Shown here: in pieces, positions 50,281-60,789 of the stretch | Position numbering within the stretch: the first letter of the stretch is position 1 | How the letters are laid out: each line of letters begins with the position of its first letter | Source of the DNA: Spinellus fusiger | Lineage: Eukaryota; Mucoromycota; Mucoromycetes; Mucorales; Phycomycetaceae | Reading direction: 5' to 3' | Length of the DNA: 64,000 bases | Assembly: GCA_025094145.1 (NCBI GenBank) | Contig: JALLLS010000034.1 | Coordinates: 186,001-250,000 of the forward strand | The notes under the pieces: generated by a model | The model's input: the letters and a program-made list of their open reading frames with translations, nothing else | Database searches by the model: none | What the model was told of the DNA's origin: nothing | Translations under genes and position numbers: made by a program

Positions 50281-50660
50281 TGTCGTATTCCAACTTCAAT
50301 CCAAAGACTCTCTATGAATAGATCAACTATGAGTAGTTTACTGTGACATATCAGAATCCTCTATGAAGGCTAGAGTGCACACAAGTACCATAGTACATCT
50401 CTGTATCAATCTAACTGATCGAGAGCTGCCTTTATCTATAAATCCTCAGTGGATAAAATAAGACCTATCAAAGGCAATTAAAGTAAAGACACATAATAAC
50501 TGATAGTTCTATAATGAAGTACTTATCCATTGAACCAACTATAAGGTAGAAGCCACTGAAGGATAAGCATCCACAAGAGTATAAATAAGGAACCTTTCTT
50601 CACTCAATAATAATCTTGCTTTTGTTCAGTCTCTTTATTTTACCTGTCCGAACAATCTCA
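50281..50660 (+). mobile_element. LTR family B, copy 2 (short form)
   Basis: Direct relative of 45042-45616, starting TGTCGTATTCC and ending near CA, with GTATAAATAAGGAACC and an AATAA-type signal. The internal repeat block of copy 1 is missing. No target duplication is visible. Confidence 0.7.
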
Positions 50661-50728
50661 CTATCTTATGAAATAAGAAATGCTCTTAATCATCTGTAGA
50701 AGCATAAATTAAATAAAACCACTCCAAC

Positions 50729-50997
50729 TGTTGGGGGCGATGAACTCAACCCATCAGAGTCCAGTATTCCCAATATGATCCAAGGGCCGTTGAGTAACAG
50801 TAAACCAGAACTGGGGTTAATATCAATTAAGAGCAATGGCCGTGTATAAGCCATTGACCTTATAAAAGACAATACTGCAATATCATAGGATAGTATAAAT
50901 AAAAAACAAATACTACGATCAATAAAAGAGTATCTTTATTTTCTTATCTACTTCTATTGTTTCCTTCCTGTGCTATGACATAGCACATTACACAACA
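50729..50997 (+). mobile_element. Possible solo LTR (family D)
   Basis: It starts TGTTG and ends CAACA (a 5-bp inverted terminus), contains AGTATAAATAAAAAAC and ATCAATAAAAGAG, and has the same TATA/AATAAA spacing as families B and C. No second copy or target duplication is in the window, so this is a candidate only. Confidence 0.4.
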
Positions 50998-51148
50998 ATA
51001 TCACGTAAGAAAGAAAAGGTCACAGCATCAAGATCCAAGAAAAAGAAATAAATTTTAGCACCTCTACCTCCACCGAACATGGTAATTATTTTAGATTCCA
51101 TCATAGTCTGGGGTTACGTATCAAAATAACTTGGGCCGTACTGATGTA

Positions 51149-52591
51149 CACCTTTTTTTGGAAAGTATTTGCACACTTTATATTTTACTTTTTGCACAAT
51201 TTCATAAATTCTTTTTGCACAAAGTGTGCGAAATTTATTAAAGGGTATTTCTACTTAAACATTTTTTAAATTTAGAAGAAGAGTAACAACAAAACTCCTT
51301 AAGATCACTTATAAGAACATTGCTACATGCTTCAGTGATCCTCATGTTTAACGTCTCATTTTCTAATAGCTTTTCTCTTTTAAGCTTACTCTTCACAACA
51401 GACCAAAATTGCTCAATGGGGTTAAGATCAGAAGAGTAGGGTGGAGGGTATACACATCCATAGCCACGACTTTTAATAATTCTGCTAATACTTTCAGCTG
51501 TATGTATAGGTGCATTATTCAATATTATATAGTGTCCTTTAAATTCATTGTAAAGATCCAAAATATCCAAAGTACTTGCAATAAAGTTAAGGTAATGACC
51601 AGTGACTGTTTCAGTAGTTTTCTGCATTTTGGTTGTTCCGTTTGCTTTTCTTTTCTTTTATGAAGAAGCATAAGGCACTCTTACTTTGATATTAATAATG
51701 CCACGAGGAGATGCAACTCCCAGAATTGTTGTTGTTTTTGCTCTTGTTGTGAGCTGAACAACCTCTGCTCTGGTTCCTTTCAGATTTATATGAAAAGCGG
51801 ACTCATCAATAAACACACAGTTACTATTGTAATCCATGTCTGTTTGGTTCCATCTGATAACCCAGTCAAATCTTTTCTCGATACTCTCAGGCAAGTTTCT
51901 TTCCTTTGAATAAAGGTGTGCTTTCTTAAATGACAATGCACACTTTTCTGTCATAAAGCTGTAAACCGTTGTCTTGGCAACTTTCAAGTCTTTGAACTGT
52001 TCAGTAAGACTGTCCATTGCTTGATCTAATGTTGCAGAAGAGTGATACAGAAACTTTTCAGAAAGATGTTTCTTATGGTCTTCATTTAATAATGCTGGTT
52101 GGCCCATTTTTGGGGTCTCTACTGGCTCAACTTTGAGATCTCTGTTCATATTTTGCATGATTTGTTCCTGATCTCTTTCAAGCCAGTCATATACGGTTCG
52201 ACAAGCAATACCCAACTGCTTAGCTGCTTTACCTGCAGTCATATCTAGTTCATAAATCAAATGAGAAAAGTGACCTTTAACATCATCACCATGTTTCTTG
52301 TAGTAAGACACAGGTGCTAGAGTAGAAGTTGTATTCTTTTTGGTGGCCTTGGGTTTTGGCTGAGGCTTCTCAGGTGGTTTTAAGTCCAAGTAAGTACTGT
52401 AGTCTATGATGTTTTGAAGAGGAAAAGATTCTTTATCTACATCCATCAATATAGGCTCATTGCCCAATTCATTGATAGTATTTCCCTGTCCATCTTTATA
52501 GTAGATTTGTAAGCTCATTGTTGAAAAAATAGTATTTTGAAAAGTGTGCAATTTTTTTCTGAGGTTGTGCAAATACTTTCCGAAAAAGGTG
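51149..52591 (-). mobile_element. Complete IS630/Tc1-superfamily element with intact ends
   Basis: The element is 1443 bp long, with near-perfect terminal inverted repeats: CACCTTTTTTTGGAAAGTAT on the left and CACCTTTTTCGGAAAGTATT (reverse complement) on the right, about 28 bp each. TA dinucleotides flank both ends (51147-51148 and 52592-52593). Further short TGCAC/GTGCA repeats lie just inside each end and may be transposase sites. It carries one transposase gene on the minus strand. Confidence 0.92.
51238..52518 (-). pseudogene. Transposase of the 51149-52591 element, one in-frame stop
   Basis: Starting at MSLQIYYKDGQGNTINELG (52518), one frame runs to the stop at 51238-51240 with a single TAA at 51660-51658. 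There is a helix-turn-helix (AAKQLGIACRTVYDWL), a second DNA-binding region, the first catalytic Asp in CVFIDESAFHINL, the second block IILNNAPIH where the usual Asp is Asn, and the third in SSDLNPIEQFW (Glu). So one nonsense codon and one catalytic substitution separate it from an active form. It belongs to the same broad family as the copies at 38866 and 45617 but is a different subfamily. Confidence 0.85.
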
Positions 52592-52913
52592 TATCGATTC
52601 CCAAAAGAGGAAGAAAAGAGAAGATCAACACAAAAGGAAAGAAAGAGAAACTGAGGGACAAGGAAAACTTAGCAATTCTGTCTTTGCTGGACAGAGGAGA
52701 GCTGCAACACACGTCATGTTTTGGGACCAAACAAAAGAGAAGCATGGCCCGTTTCAGCTTCTTGGTGGCTGAGGCCGACAACCCACACACACACTGTGTC
52801 AGTCCTGTTGCCACTATACTAAATGCTATGATTCCATTGGCCAGCACACTTTTTTTTATTGAACTCACATGGATTACTTCTTTTGGGTTTATTAAATAAT
52901 CAAACAAACAGTA
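52592..52913. other. Spacer, unexplained low-complexity open frame
   Basis: A plus-strand frame with basic residues crosses 52537-52899 but overlaps the transposon end; no domain is seen. It may be older retroelement sequence. Confidence 0.35.
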
Positions 52914-53162
52914 TGTCTTGGATGAAGTCACACTCACCCTGAGTAGACTGAAGACAAGATGTACTTAGTCAATTGTATCATATGTAAATTAGTATAAATA
53001 AGCAACTATTTTGAATGAATAAAAAGCATCTTCTATCCTCTCTTTACCTATTCTTCTTTGATCTATGTGGGCTTCAGTCCAGACCTTGTTATCCTCAGTT
53101 TCCTCTTATTGCTGTCTCTACTTTTGGGCTTAATATTATCCTGTCCAAATTGGTAACTGACA
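52914..53162 (+). mobile_element. LTR family C, left copy
   Basis: It starts TGTCTTGG and ends GACA (TGTC/GACA inverted termini) and contains AGTATAAATAAGC, AATGAATAAAAAG and CTTTGATCTATGTGGGCTTC. It matches 58053-58298 along its length at roughly 70 percent by eye. It ends 12 bp before a 15-bp tRNA-Cys relic. Confidence 0.65.
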
Positions 53163-53174
53163 GTCCAACAAATA

Positions 53175-53189
53175 GGACTTATAGCTCAG
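53175..53189 (+). pseudogene. Truncated tRNA-Cys 5' end
   Basis: GGACTTATAGCTCAG is identical to the first 15 nt of the tRNA-Cys at 58311. The sequence then changes to the A/T-rich 3' end of the LINE. It sits 12 bp after an LTR-C end, as the intact tRNA does. Confidence 0.75.
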
Positions 53190-53428
53190 TTTAAAGATTA
53201 TTTTTTATTAGGGGTAATAATGCAAGTGCTTAATGAAGCTTACTGCTACCCAGAGACAAAGAAAAAGATACAAAAAGTTCAAAAGGACAAAAGAACAAAA
53301 AAGACAGGCAAAGAAAAGGAAACTAAGACTACTGGGCCTCTTGGCTGTTCCTGCTCTCCACTCTGCAGCTGCTCTAAACATTGTGGCAGTGAGAGGGAGG
53401 AAGACAGAGAACCAGACCAAAAAGCTGT

Positions 53429-56400
53429 TCAATCATGAATTGCTGTTGCTTGTATACTCCACACCAAGCCAGGACTGGGGTCAGAACTGTAATCTCCCTC
53501 TGGATTGCACAGCTGGTCAAAATGCCATAGGATTGTCAGAAGAGGGACCCAAAAGGAAGGACAGGCAGAAGAAGAGAGAGGAAGACAAGAGATTGCATGG
53601 TCAACTGGGTGACTTAGTGGTGGTGCAGGTGGTAGTGATGACCAAAGATGTGCTGGGACAAATGGGCAGATTCTTAGGTGTCTTCTGGATGTATGTTCAG
53701 CATCACTGCATTGACATGGCCTAGGCTTTCCAGGGAGCCACCCCATTCTCCAACAAACAAGTCTGCTTCTGTCATGCCTGGCAGCAGGAAGGTACAGAAT
53801 AGGGTCCACCCCAATGGTTGGTCTACAGGCCTTGATCAGAACCTGGTCTGTTGCTGCTATGAATCTGTCAAAATGCAGTTGACGTTGTGTTTCTAGATAT
53901 GCTTTCAGTTTAGCATCAGTGTTGAGAGGCTCTTCAGGCAGAGATCTGTACAGTGGGTTATTTTGTAGGGGCAACAGTGGAGACTGGCCTTGTTGTTGAT
54001 CTGACAGGAGAGTAAGGAGACAGTGGGATGGAAGAGTTCTGGCACGAATACAGAATCTTGTTTGGAGTGTGTCCATTTGAAACTGCATGCTTTGTAAGTT
54101 ACTGATGTGTTTTAGTACCACTGTAGAGCTGGTAGGATGAACTCCTAGGATCATTCTCAGACACCTGTCTTGGATCTTTTCTACTGCCTTGACATCCTTC
54201 TTCTTCAATGTAGATATGGCCAGGCCATATTCGAACTTGGGCCTTATGAAGGTCTTGTAGAGACGTGTGCTCAGAAGCAGAGAAAAACCAGAACAAGAGG
54301 CACCAACTGCATGCAACGTTGACATGGCTAACAGAGCACCTGGCTGTCTGTGCACTGGGATGGAGGCTAGGTTTATACCATGGGCTCTAAATGGCATGCC
54401 TAGGTAGATAAATTCATTGATAAGTGGCACTACCTCTCCATACAAAGTGTAGGTTGTTCTGATTAATGGGTCTTGTTGGACTATTGCACACTTTGATGGA
54501 CTCCATCTGAAACCCAGAGACAGTGAGTGTTGTTCTGCTACTTGTAGCATGCTTTGGACTTCCTGGGGACTACCAATGATGGCTATGTCATCTGCAAAGA
54601 AGAGAGAGTTGATGACTGTTGGTCTTGGTTCTGGTAGAGCATTGGATGCATCTAGTAAGTAGTTGTACTCTCTCAGTGAAGATGGTGAAGTAGATGAGAC
54701 AACTGTTGGAGAACGTACAAAAGGTATAGACCTGAAGGCAGCTGGAAGAGAGTTAATGTATATAGAATACAAGTGAGGACTTAGCACTGATCCCTGAAGC
54801 ACTCCAGTCACAGGGAAAAAGCAGGAGAGACATAGTTGCTCAGTAGAACACTGATGGAGACCTCATCAAACATGTTGACTAGAAGTGCCAGGAAAGCAGG
54901 TGGGGTGTTTCTCTTTTTGAGAGCATTCCATATCACTCTACAGTCAACTGTGTCATAAGCTGCCTTGATATCCAGATAGGCCACTACTGGGTACTTTGAT
55001 GCTGTTTGTAGTGCTGGCTGATGATACTGTGAAGGCACAGGGCCTGGTCAAGAGCACCTCTTCTTGGTCTAAAACCACCTTGGGCCACATCCAGAGGCGG
55101 GAGAACTTATGCAACATGGGTGCAAACACATTTCAAACAGCTTCCTCACTACTGAGGTAAGAGAAATAGGCCTATAGTTGGCAGGATTGTCTGGACTACC
55201 CTTCTTGTAGATAGGAAAGACCTGTGCTTGGCGCCATGGTGAGAGGACATAGGCCCATTGCCAGCAAACTGTAAACAAGTTAGACAGAACAGGTGCAATC
55301 ACAAACTTGATGGACTTGATCATCTCTGCTCTGATGTGGTCTGAACCTGGTGCTTTTTGAGATGGCAGAAAGGCAATCCAGTGTAATACATCTGCTGAAG
55401 TCAAAGGTGCATTGCTAGCAGAGAAAGGTAGCTGTGGTAATGGTGGTGCTGGTGCAGGTTGTCTTACTTCAGGCAGAATACCTCCACTGTAGACAGTCTC
55501 CAAGTGTCTTCCCATTGCTGTGGCAGCTGCTTCTGGTCCATCAGGGTGCTGGTATGTGGTCTGCTTCTGCCTACGTTGTCTCAGCTGCTTGATCTTTGAG
55601 GTTGTCTTTGCAAAGTCTCTCTCCATTGCCTGACAGAAGGCATGCCATGCTCTTTTTTGGCAGCCTGCACTTCACTTCTAAATGATGCTACTGCTGCTTG
55701 GTGCTTCTCCACCAGTAGACTTTGTCAAGGCCAACAGCACGTCTCCATCTTCTGTAGTGTCTATCTCTCAGGTCAGCTACCTCCTGTAGTGATGTAGACC
55801 AAAAGGCCTTCTAGTGTGTGGGTCTTGGACGTTTGCTACCAACAGAGAGATCAAGTGCCCTGTATACATTATTGTTAAAGTGCTCAGTCAACTGGTCAAT
55901 GGGAGGCTGTGATCTTGGTGGAGAGGCTACTAAGGCTGCTAGCTCTGTGCTAAGACTTTGTGACAATGTCTGGAAATGGTGTGCATACAGCTTACCAACG
56001 TCAGGCTCCTTCAATCTAGACAAGTTCCATAGTCTTCTGAGAGGTGGTGGTGAGAGGTGAAAGTCAGAGAGATCATAATCAAAAGACAAAGTGAGAAGTC
56101 TATGATCAGAGTTCAGTGAGTGCTTGGTATCAACCTCTATGCATGCATTGGTAAGTGGTGTGTTGGTGATGAAGAGGTCAATGATGCTACTAAGCTGTTG
56201 CTGTTGCCTGAATGAGATGTAGGTAGGCTGACCAAATGCAAGAGAAGAGTTCAGACTGCCAGGCCTTGTTCTTCCATCCAAAAAAGCAAGGCATTTCCTC
56301 TGGAGTTGGATGCATGATCACCAACATGATCACCAAGGCATGCATTGAGGTCTCTACAGATCAGGGTGTCATTGTTCAAAGGAATGGTATTGAGAACCTC

Positions 56401-56770
56401 TAGGGCTTCTTCTGTGGATAGGGAGGGGGGAAGGTAAAGGCATACATTCTAATGGATCCAAATTGGACTCCAAGGGCATAGGGGGTGGGCATAGGGATAT
56501 GGGTGACATAATAGAGGCATAGGGGAGAGATGAGAGCACAGATACCCATGGAACCACAGTAGTTGCCTACCACTGGCTTACCATAAGTGTGGAACTGTGT
56601 CCATGATGTGGGAGGAGTGAGGGAGAAAGGAGCCATGTTTCTGTGATGAAGAGCATAGTAAATGAGTGTGTGTGTTGCATAATGTCATGTACCAAAGACT
56701 GTTGAAGTTCATTGGCATTCCAGAGTCCCAGAGAGACTCTATTCATAAGTTGTGTTTTCTTCTGAGGCAT
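53429..56770 (-). pseudogene. LINE ORF2: AP endonuclease and reverse transcriptase, frameshifted
   Basis: Pieces in order on the minus strand: GLWNANELQQSLVHD and LFITETWL (endonuclease start), LICRDLNACLGDHVGDH, then IIDLFITNTPL and LNSDHRLLTL (endonuclease end, the SDH motif), then IAFLSSQ-like FLPSQKAPGSDHI, YLDIKAAYDTVD (RT motif with Asp), GVLQGSVLSPHLYSIYIN, LFFADDIAIIGS (the catalytic FADD box) and a C-terminal zinc-like CQCSDAEHTSRRHLRICPF. At least five frame changes separate the pieces (near 56600, 56260, 55720, 55050 and 54810), while the last 460 codons (54811-53429) are open. Reverse transcription and target cleavage are the family roles. Confidence 0.85.
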
Positions 56771-57728
56771 CTAGCATTTCTTCATCTGTTTGTGATGCCT
56801 TAAATGCTGTTGATGCCCTGTCTCTGTCCTGGTACTGCTTCCTCTTGTTGGAGTTCTCAGGGATCTGGGATTCTTCAATCCATCCTACCTCAGCAAATGC
56901 TGTGGCCACAGAGAAGGCTGTGTGGGGGTGCATGTAGGCAATGGCCTGGAGGCACCTGCTCTCATGCAGGTGGATGGCTTCTGAGGCCAGGTCCTCTTTT
57001 GACAGTGTTGCATATTTGGGATCAGCAAGGTGCTCTGGTGCTGTAGGATCAAAGTCCTTGTAGGTGGTGATGCCAGCCTTTTCCAAGAGAGACAGCACTT
57101 CTGGCTCATACTGAAGGTGCACCAACAGGCCAATGACAGATCTGGCAGGGAAACAGACATCCAGGATGCGTTCAGTATCAAAGCCAAGGGTTCTGAGGAG
57201 CTTATGCACTTCTGGATGGTTCATGCATCTTCCATGGGGGATGTACACATAGTTGTACCCTTGTTCACCTACTGAGACAGTGAAGGCTCTTGTTGCAGCA
57301 GCAACACATCTCTCTGAAGGCTGTGACCTCTTGATAGGAGCCTTGGCATGTTTCTTGGCCACTGTGGCCCAAGAAGAGTCCTTGACAGTAGGCAGACCTT
57401 GTAGTGGATCAGTTGCTCTACTCTTTGGTGTCTGTGTTTCCTTTGGTGTCAGGACATTGGTGGGGGCTGGGACTGTTGGTGATGCTGCTGCTGCTTTGAG
57501 GGCACTGATCTCTGCCTCCAGAGCCTTGACTGTCCCTTGCAGTCTTGAGTTTTCTTCCAGGAGTCTCTCAAAAGCATCAAGCTTTTGCTGCTGCTGGTGA
57601 TTATGCTGTCTGACCTGAGTTATCTCAGCGGAGAGCAAAGTCAACACCAAAATAATGTCAGCTTGGGAGGGAGCAGCTGTGTTTTGCTGCAACTGCAGCA
57701 ACTGTTGGTGGGTATTCCCAAAAGACAT
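56739..57728 (-). CDS. LINE ORF1 protein
   Basis: An open frame of 329 codons from MSFGNTHQQLLQLQQN (the frame stays open upstream to 57983). It has a coiled-coil-prone segment (LDAFERLLEENSRLQGTVKA), a Pro/Thr linker, then a folded region with YNYVYIPHGRC and LLVHLQYEP. It probably binds element RNA, as ORF1 proteins do. The last codons overlap ORF2 by 32 nt in another frame, so ORF2 would be translated by reinitiation or frameshift. Confidence 0.65.
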   Translation of the reverse strand: MSFGNTHQQLLQLQQNTAAPSQADIILVLTLLSAEITQVRQHNHQQQQKLDAFERLLEENSRLQGTVKALEAEISALKAAAASPTVPAPTNVLTPKETQTPKSRATDPLQGLPTVKDSSWATVAKKHAKAPIKRSQPSERCVAAATRAFTVSVGEQGYNYVYIPHGRCMNHPEVHKLLRTLGFDTERILDVCFPARSVIGLLVHLQYEPEVLSLLEKAGITTYKDFDPTAPEHLADPKYATLSKEDLASEAIHLHESRCLQAIAYMHPHTAFSVATAFAEVGWIEESQIPENSNKRKQYQDRDRASTAFKASQTDEEMLDASEENTTYE

Positions 57729-58052
57729 GGTGTATCTACTGCTATTCAAGTGGTGTAGACCTGAAACTTGGACAGTAGGTAGGGAGGTGGGTGATGTTGA
57801 TGGATGGATTGTGTTTTTTGATAGATGCAGCATTTTGGTGATAGATGGATGATTTTCAAATTTGGATAGACTTACAATTTTGGTTTTGAAAAAAGTATTG
57901 CTTAGCAGAATGTCCATGCTAGACACCGTCCTGTCAAATAGAGTAATACTATTGGCTGCACATGTCTTCCCTTTTTGGAACACACATTATCCTGTGTGGA
58001 TACACACAAATAATATAATATAATTAATAAGATAAATGCTAATGCAATATAT

Positions 58053-58298
58053 TGTCTTGGCTTAACATGTTCACTGTGAAGAGAATATAAAGCCAAGACA
58101 TGTATGTGCAATTGTATACTGTAGCATTTAGTATAAATAATCAAGTGAAATCAATGAATAAACATTATCTTCTATCTTCTCTTTTATTCTTCCTCTTTGA
58201 TCTACATGGGCTTCAGTCCAAACCAAGAAACACTAGCTATTCCACTCTGTGCACATACCTCCGGGCTTAAAACTATTTTTACAAATTAGGGAACGACA
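58053..58298 (+). mobile_element. LTR family C, right copy
   Basis: It starts TGTCTTGG and ends GACA, with AGTATAAATAATC, AATGAATAAAC and CTTTGATCTACATGGGCTTC. A perfect 11-bp inverted repeat (TGTCTTGGCTT at 58053 and AAGCCAAGACA at 58090-58100) can form a stem at its 5' end. It lies 12 bp upstream of the tRNA-Cys. No target duplication is seen. Confidence 0.65.
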
Positions 58299-58310
58299 AG
58301 AAAAAGAGAT

Positions 58311-58382
58311 GGACTTATAGCTCAGCGGTAGAGCGTGGGATTGCAGATCCTAAGGTCCCGTGTTCAAATCACGGTGGGTCCT
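58311..58382 (+). tRNA. tRNA-Cys (anticodon GCA)
   Basis: A full cloverleaf of 72 nt. The acceptor stem pairs GGACTTA with TGGGTCC, the D-arm is GCTC/GAGC, the anticodon stem TGGGA/TCCTA encloses loop TTGCAGA with anticodon GCA, and the T-arm CCGTG/CACGG has loop TTCAAAT. The discriminator is T, as usual for Cys. There is no intron, and the CCA is not encoded, as expected for a eukaryotic nuclear gene. Confidence 0.96.
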
Positions 58383-58384
58383 TG

Positions 58385-58390
58385 TTTTTT
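58385..58390 (+). terminator. RNA polymerase III T-run
   Basis: Six consecutive T start 3 nt after the tRNA-Cys gene, the usual Pol III stop. Confidence 0.85.
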
Positions 58391-58674
58391 GCTATCAATA
58401 TAATTGATATAAATAACTTTAGACTGGTAAGATGTAGTTTTTCTTTTTGATATTATCAGAAGATTCCCTAAATTGTATATCTTTAAAAGACAATGGAGTA
58501 TTATAGATATAATACTTTATATATATATATCTATCTGAGATAGATGAGAAAACAAAAGAATCCAACTTATGCTTTTGTAATTCTATAAGAACTGTGATTG
58601 TATGCACAAGTGTACAGTCACATACACCTAAATAGAGAGAAAATAATAATAATAAAAATACAAACATTCTTTTC
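58391..58674. other. Spacer between tRNA-Cys and the MoCF gene
   Basis: AT-rich; contains a short (TA)n run near 58519-58530. No further gene is seen. Confidence 0.5.
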
Positions 58675-59574
58675 ATGAGTATTTCTACTGCCACAACTGT
58701 CACTGCTGCGTGTTGTATTATTGGTGATGAAATACTTTCAGGAAAAATAAGAGACACCAACACACAGACACTTGGTAATAAGAAACCATTGACAAACACA
58801 CACACACACACACTATGTATTTATCACCTACAGCTCAATTCTTATTTAAGCTTGGAATTCCACTGAAGACTATCCATACAGTGGGTGATGATGAAGACGC
58901 CATTATTGAGTCAGTCAGAACACTCTATCAACACCACACTTTTGTATTTACAAGCGGAGGCATAGGTAAGTTTCCCTTGTCTTGGGTGAGTGGAGAAATG
59001 TCTTGTAGTCCTCACACTGTCTGTCTGCATCTTTTAAGGACCGACGCATGATGATATTACTTATGCTGCTATTGCCAAGGCCTTTAACTTATCCTTGCGA
59101 GTAGACAAAGACACTGAACAACGCCTGAAAGTACTCAACCACACGTCTAATCTACTGAAATCCTACCAACGCATGGCCACCTTCCCTTTCCCTGCTCTTC
59201 TTGTCCGCGAAGATCCCTCTCTTCCCATTCCCATTGTAATGGTGATGGAGAAAGTGTTTATTTTACCAGGCATACCTCGTCTCTTCCAGCACCTCATATT
59301 GTCTCTCCAGTCTTACCTTGAACGCATCCTCATAAGCCGTGGTGAGTCTTGTATTGGCTTCACACGCATGGAAGTTACCACCCATCAACCAGAGGCCAAA
59401 CTTGCTGCTTATCTAGCCCATCTTCAAACCATCCATCCCAAAGAACAGATTATGATTGGATCGTACCCAGAAGAAGATAGAGTGGTGGTGAGTATTGTAG
59501 GAAAAGACAAAACAATAGTAGCCAAAGTAGCCCAGGACATTGAACAAACACTCCAAGCAAAAAGCCATCTCTGA
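58675..59574 (+). CDS. MoCF/CinA-type (molybdopterin-binding fold) protein, 3 exons
   Basis: Exons 58675-58774, 58834-58965 and 59039-59574 join in phase 1 into 255 residues. CIIGDEILSGKIRDTNTQTL, VGDDEDAIIESV and FVFTSGGIGPTHDDITYAAI are the signature blocks of the MoaB/MogA-like fold shared by CinA and the N-terminal half of animal FAD synthase (FLAD1). The C-terminal third (SRGESCIGFTRMEVTTHQPE on) matches the extra domain of the eukaryotic stand-alone form. In FLAD1 this fold has FAD-hydrolysing activity, so a flavin or nucleotide pyrophosphatase role is possible. No PAPS-reductase-like FAD synthase domain is attached. The stop lies 9 bp from the stop of the convergent gene. Confidence 0.85.
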
Positions 59575-59583
59575 ATGTATATA

Positions 59584-60789
59584 TTATAATGATAATGACG
59601 ATGGCTGCCAATAAATCACTCTATTCTTGCCTTCAAAGTCCAAATAGGCAGCTTGAATAGGCGTGTCTCTTGATTCCTTTTCCATAAGATACTCAATGAA
59701 TTCTTCTGTAGTGGAGACAGGTAGTCCATTCTTCCTTCTACGGTGCCTGTTCTCATGATGAAACACACAGCAAGGAACAACTGCAAATGCCTTGTTCAAT
59801 GCCAATGCATAGTCCACAATTAGCTCTGTTGCTTGGTCAGAATGAAGGCCAATGAGGAGACACGTCCTCTGTAATAGATCAGAGTGTTGTTGAATAAACA
59901 CAGTGTCAAGAAAGACAGGATAGTAGTCGGGTTCTATAGCATGCCATGTCTCTGCTTGCAAGAGCCGACGCAGACGATTATACCAGTAAGCAGGCCGTTT
60001 TCTTTCTTTAGGCTCAATGACACTGGTGAATAGCCCATACCCACGACTTAATACCATGGCCACCTCTCCCTTTCCACCAGCAATGTCCAGTATATGTCCT
60101 TGAGGCTGGAAAGTGTGTTGGATCCATTTTGCAAATACAACAGCACGTAAAGAGTGGGGGTTTTTGTTGGTGTGAGGGTCATTGGGATTCAGTGTTCTTG
60201 TGTGTCGTACCTCATTACGCTAAACACACCCCGTTATCAGTGATTTCTTCCTTTATTGTCAACATACGTGTTGCAGCCATTCTGCTCTTGCTCTTTCATA
60301 GGCTTCTCCTGTAGGGTGCCGGAAGAGACAGTCTGCTCTTGGACAGTGGCACTGGTTGATCCAATATTTACAGTCAATGTTCTCTTTGCGCTCTTCTCTC
60401 CCATCCCACTGTTTGGCTGTATTCTTTACAGTGGGTGTTCTAAGGGGTGGGTCACTGAGGGCAAGTGTAGAGCGAGGATAGGTTTCTAGAATACAGATGG
60501 GAGTGTTGGACTGATACACTGTGTAGGGTTTGTTGGCTTCAAGAGGGTCGTTGGGTGGACCTACCCACACCTCCACTTTATCGCCTACATGGGCTGTTCT
60601 GTAGGCATCATGAAAGGCATGTTCTTCCATGGAGCCGTCCAGTCGAAACAAAACCTGGACTTTATCTCCTTGCAGTGGTTGGATGTCCACAAAAAATAAG
60701 TCCTTGCATAGTTTTCTACGATGTTTAATGTGTCCCCAAAGACAGTGGGACTTTAAACCACTTGTTTTGGGGTGAGCAGCACCTTCCAT
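59584..60789 (-). CDS. OB-fold / CCCH finger / SAM methyltransferase fusion protein, 2 exons
   Basis: Exons 60789-60268 and 60219-59584 (GTATGT donor, TTTAG acceptor, phase 0) give 385 residues. Residues about 15-90 (GHIKHRRKLCKDLFFVDIQP) resemble the OB-fold of aminoacyl-tRNA synthetases, a nucleic-acid binder. CKYWINQCHCPRADCLFRH (about 140-158) is a Cx6Cx6Cx3H zinc finger. The second exon holds a Rossmann methyltransferase: HILDIAGGKGEVAMVLSRG is the SAM-binding motif, and LLIGLHSDQATELIVDYAL and VVPCCVFHHE follow as in an uncharacterised eukaryotic family. Together this suggests an RNA (tRNA or rRNA) methyltransferase; the substrate is unknown. Cytosol or nucleus is likely, since no presequence is seen. 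Confidence 0.75.

Larger units (their letters stand above)
53190..58052 (-). mobile_element. LINE-type non-LTR retrotransposon
   Basis: A minus-strand element lies between the tRNA relic and LTR-C. ORF1 (57728-56739) overlaps the start of ORF2 (56770), which encodes an AP-type endonuclease and a reverse transcriptase. The 3' end (low coordinates) is A-rich on the element strand (TAATAAAAAATAATCTTTAAA region). Base composition is more GC than the flanks. ORF2 has several frameshifts, so this copy is inactive. Confidence 0.85.

Noticed and set aside
45042..50660. The two LTR-B copies as the ends of one full retrotransposon
   Set aside because: The 5 kb between them contains other transposons and no gag/pol remnant, copies differ in length, and no shared target duplication was found.
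53175..53189. tRNA-Cys relic as a retrotransposon primer-binding site
   Set aside because: It is identical, not complementary, to the tRNA and matches its 5' end, whereas primer sites pair with the 3' end.
53233..53724. Plus-strand basic open frame of 163 codons
   Set aside because: Antisense to the LINE 3' end, no domain; the minus-strand reading is the real one.
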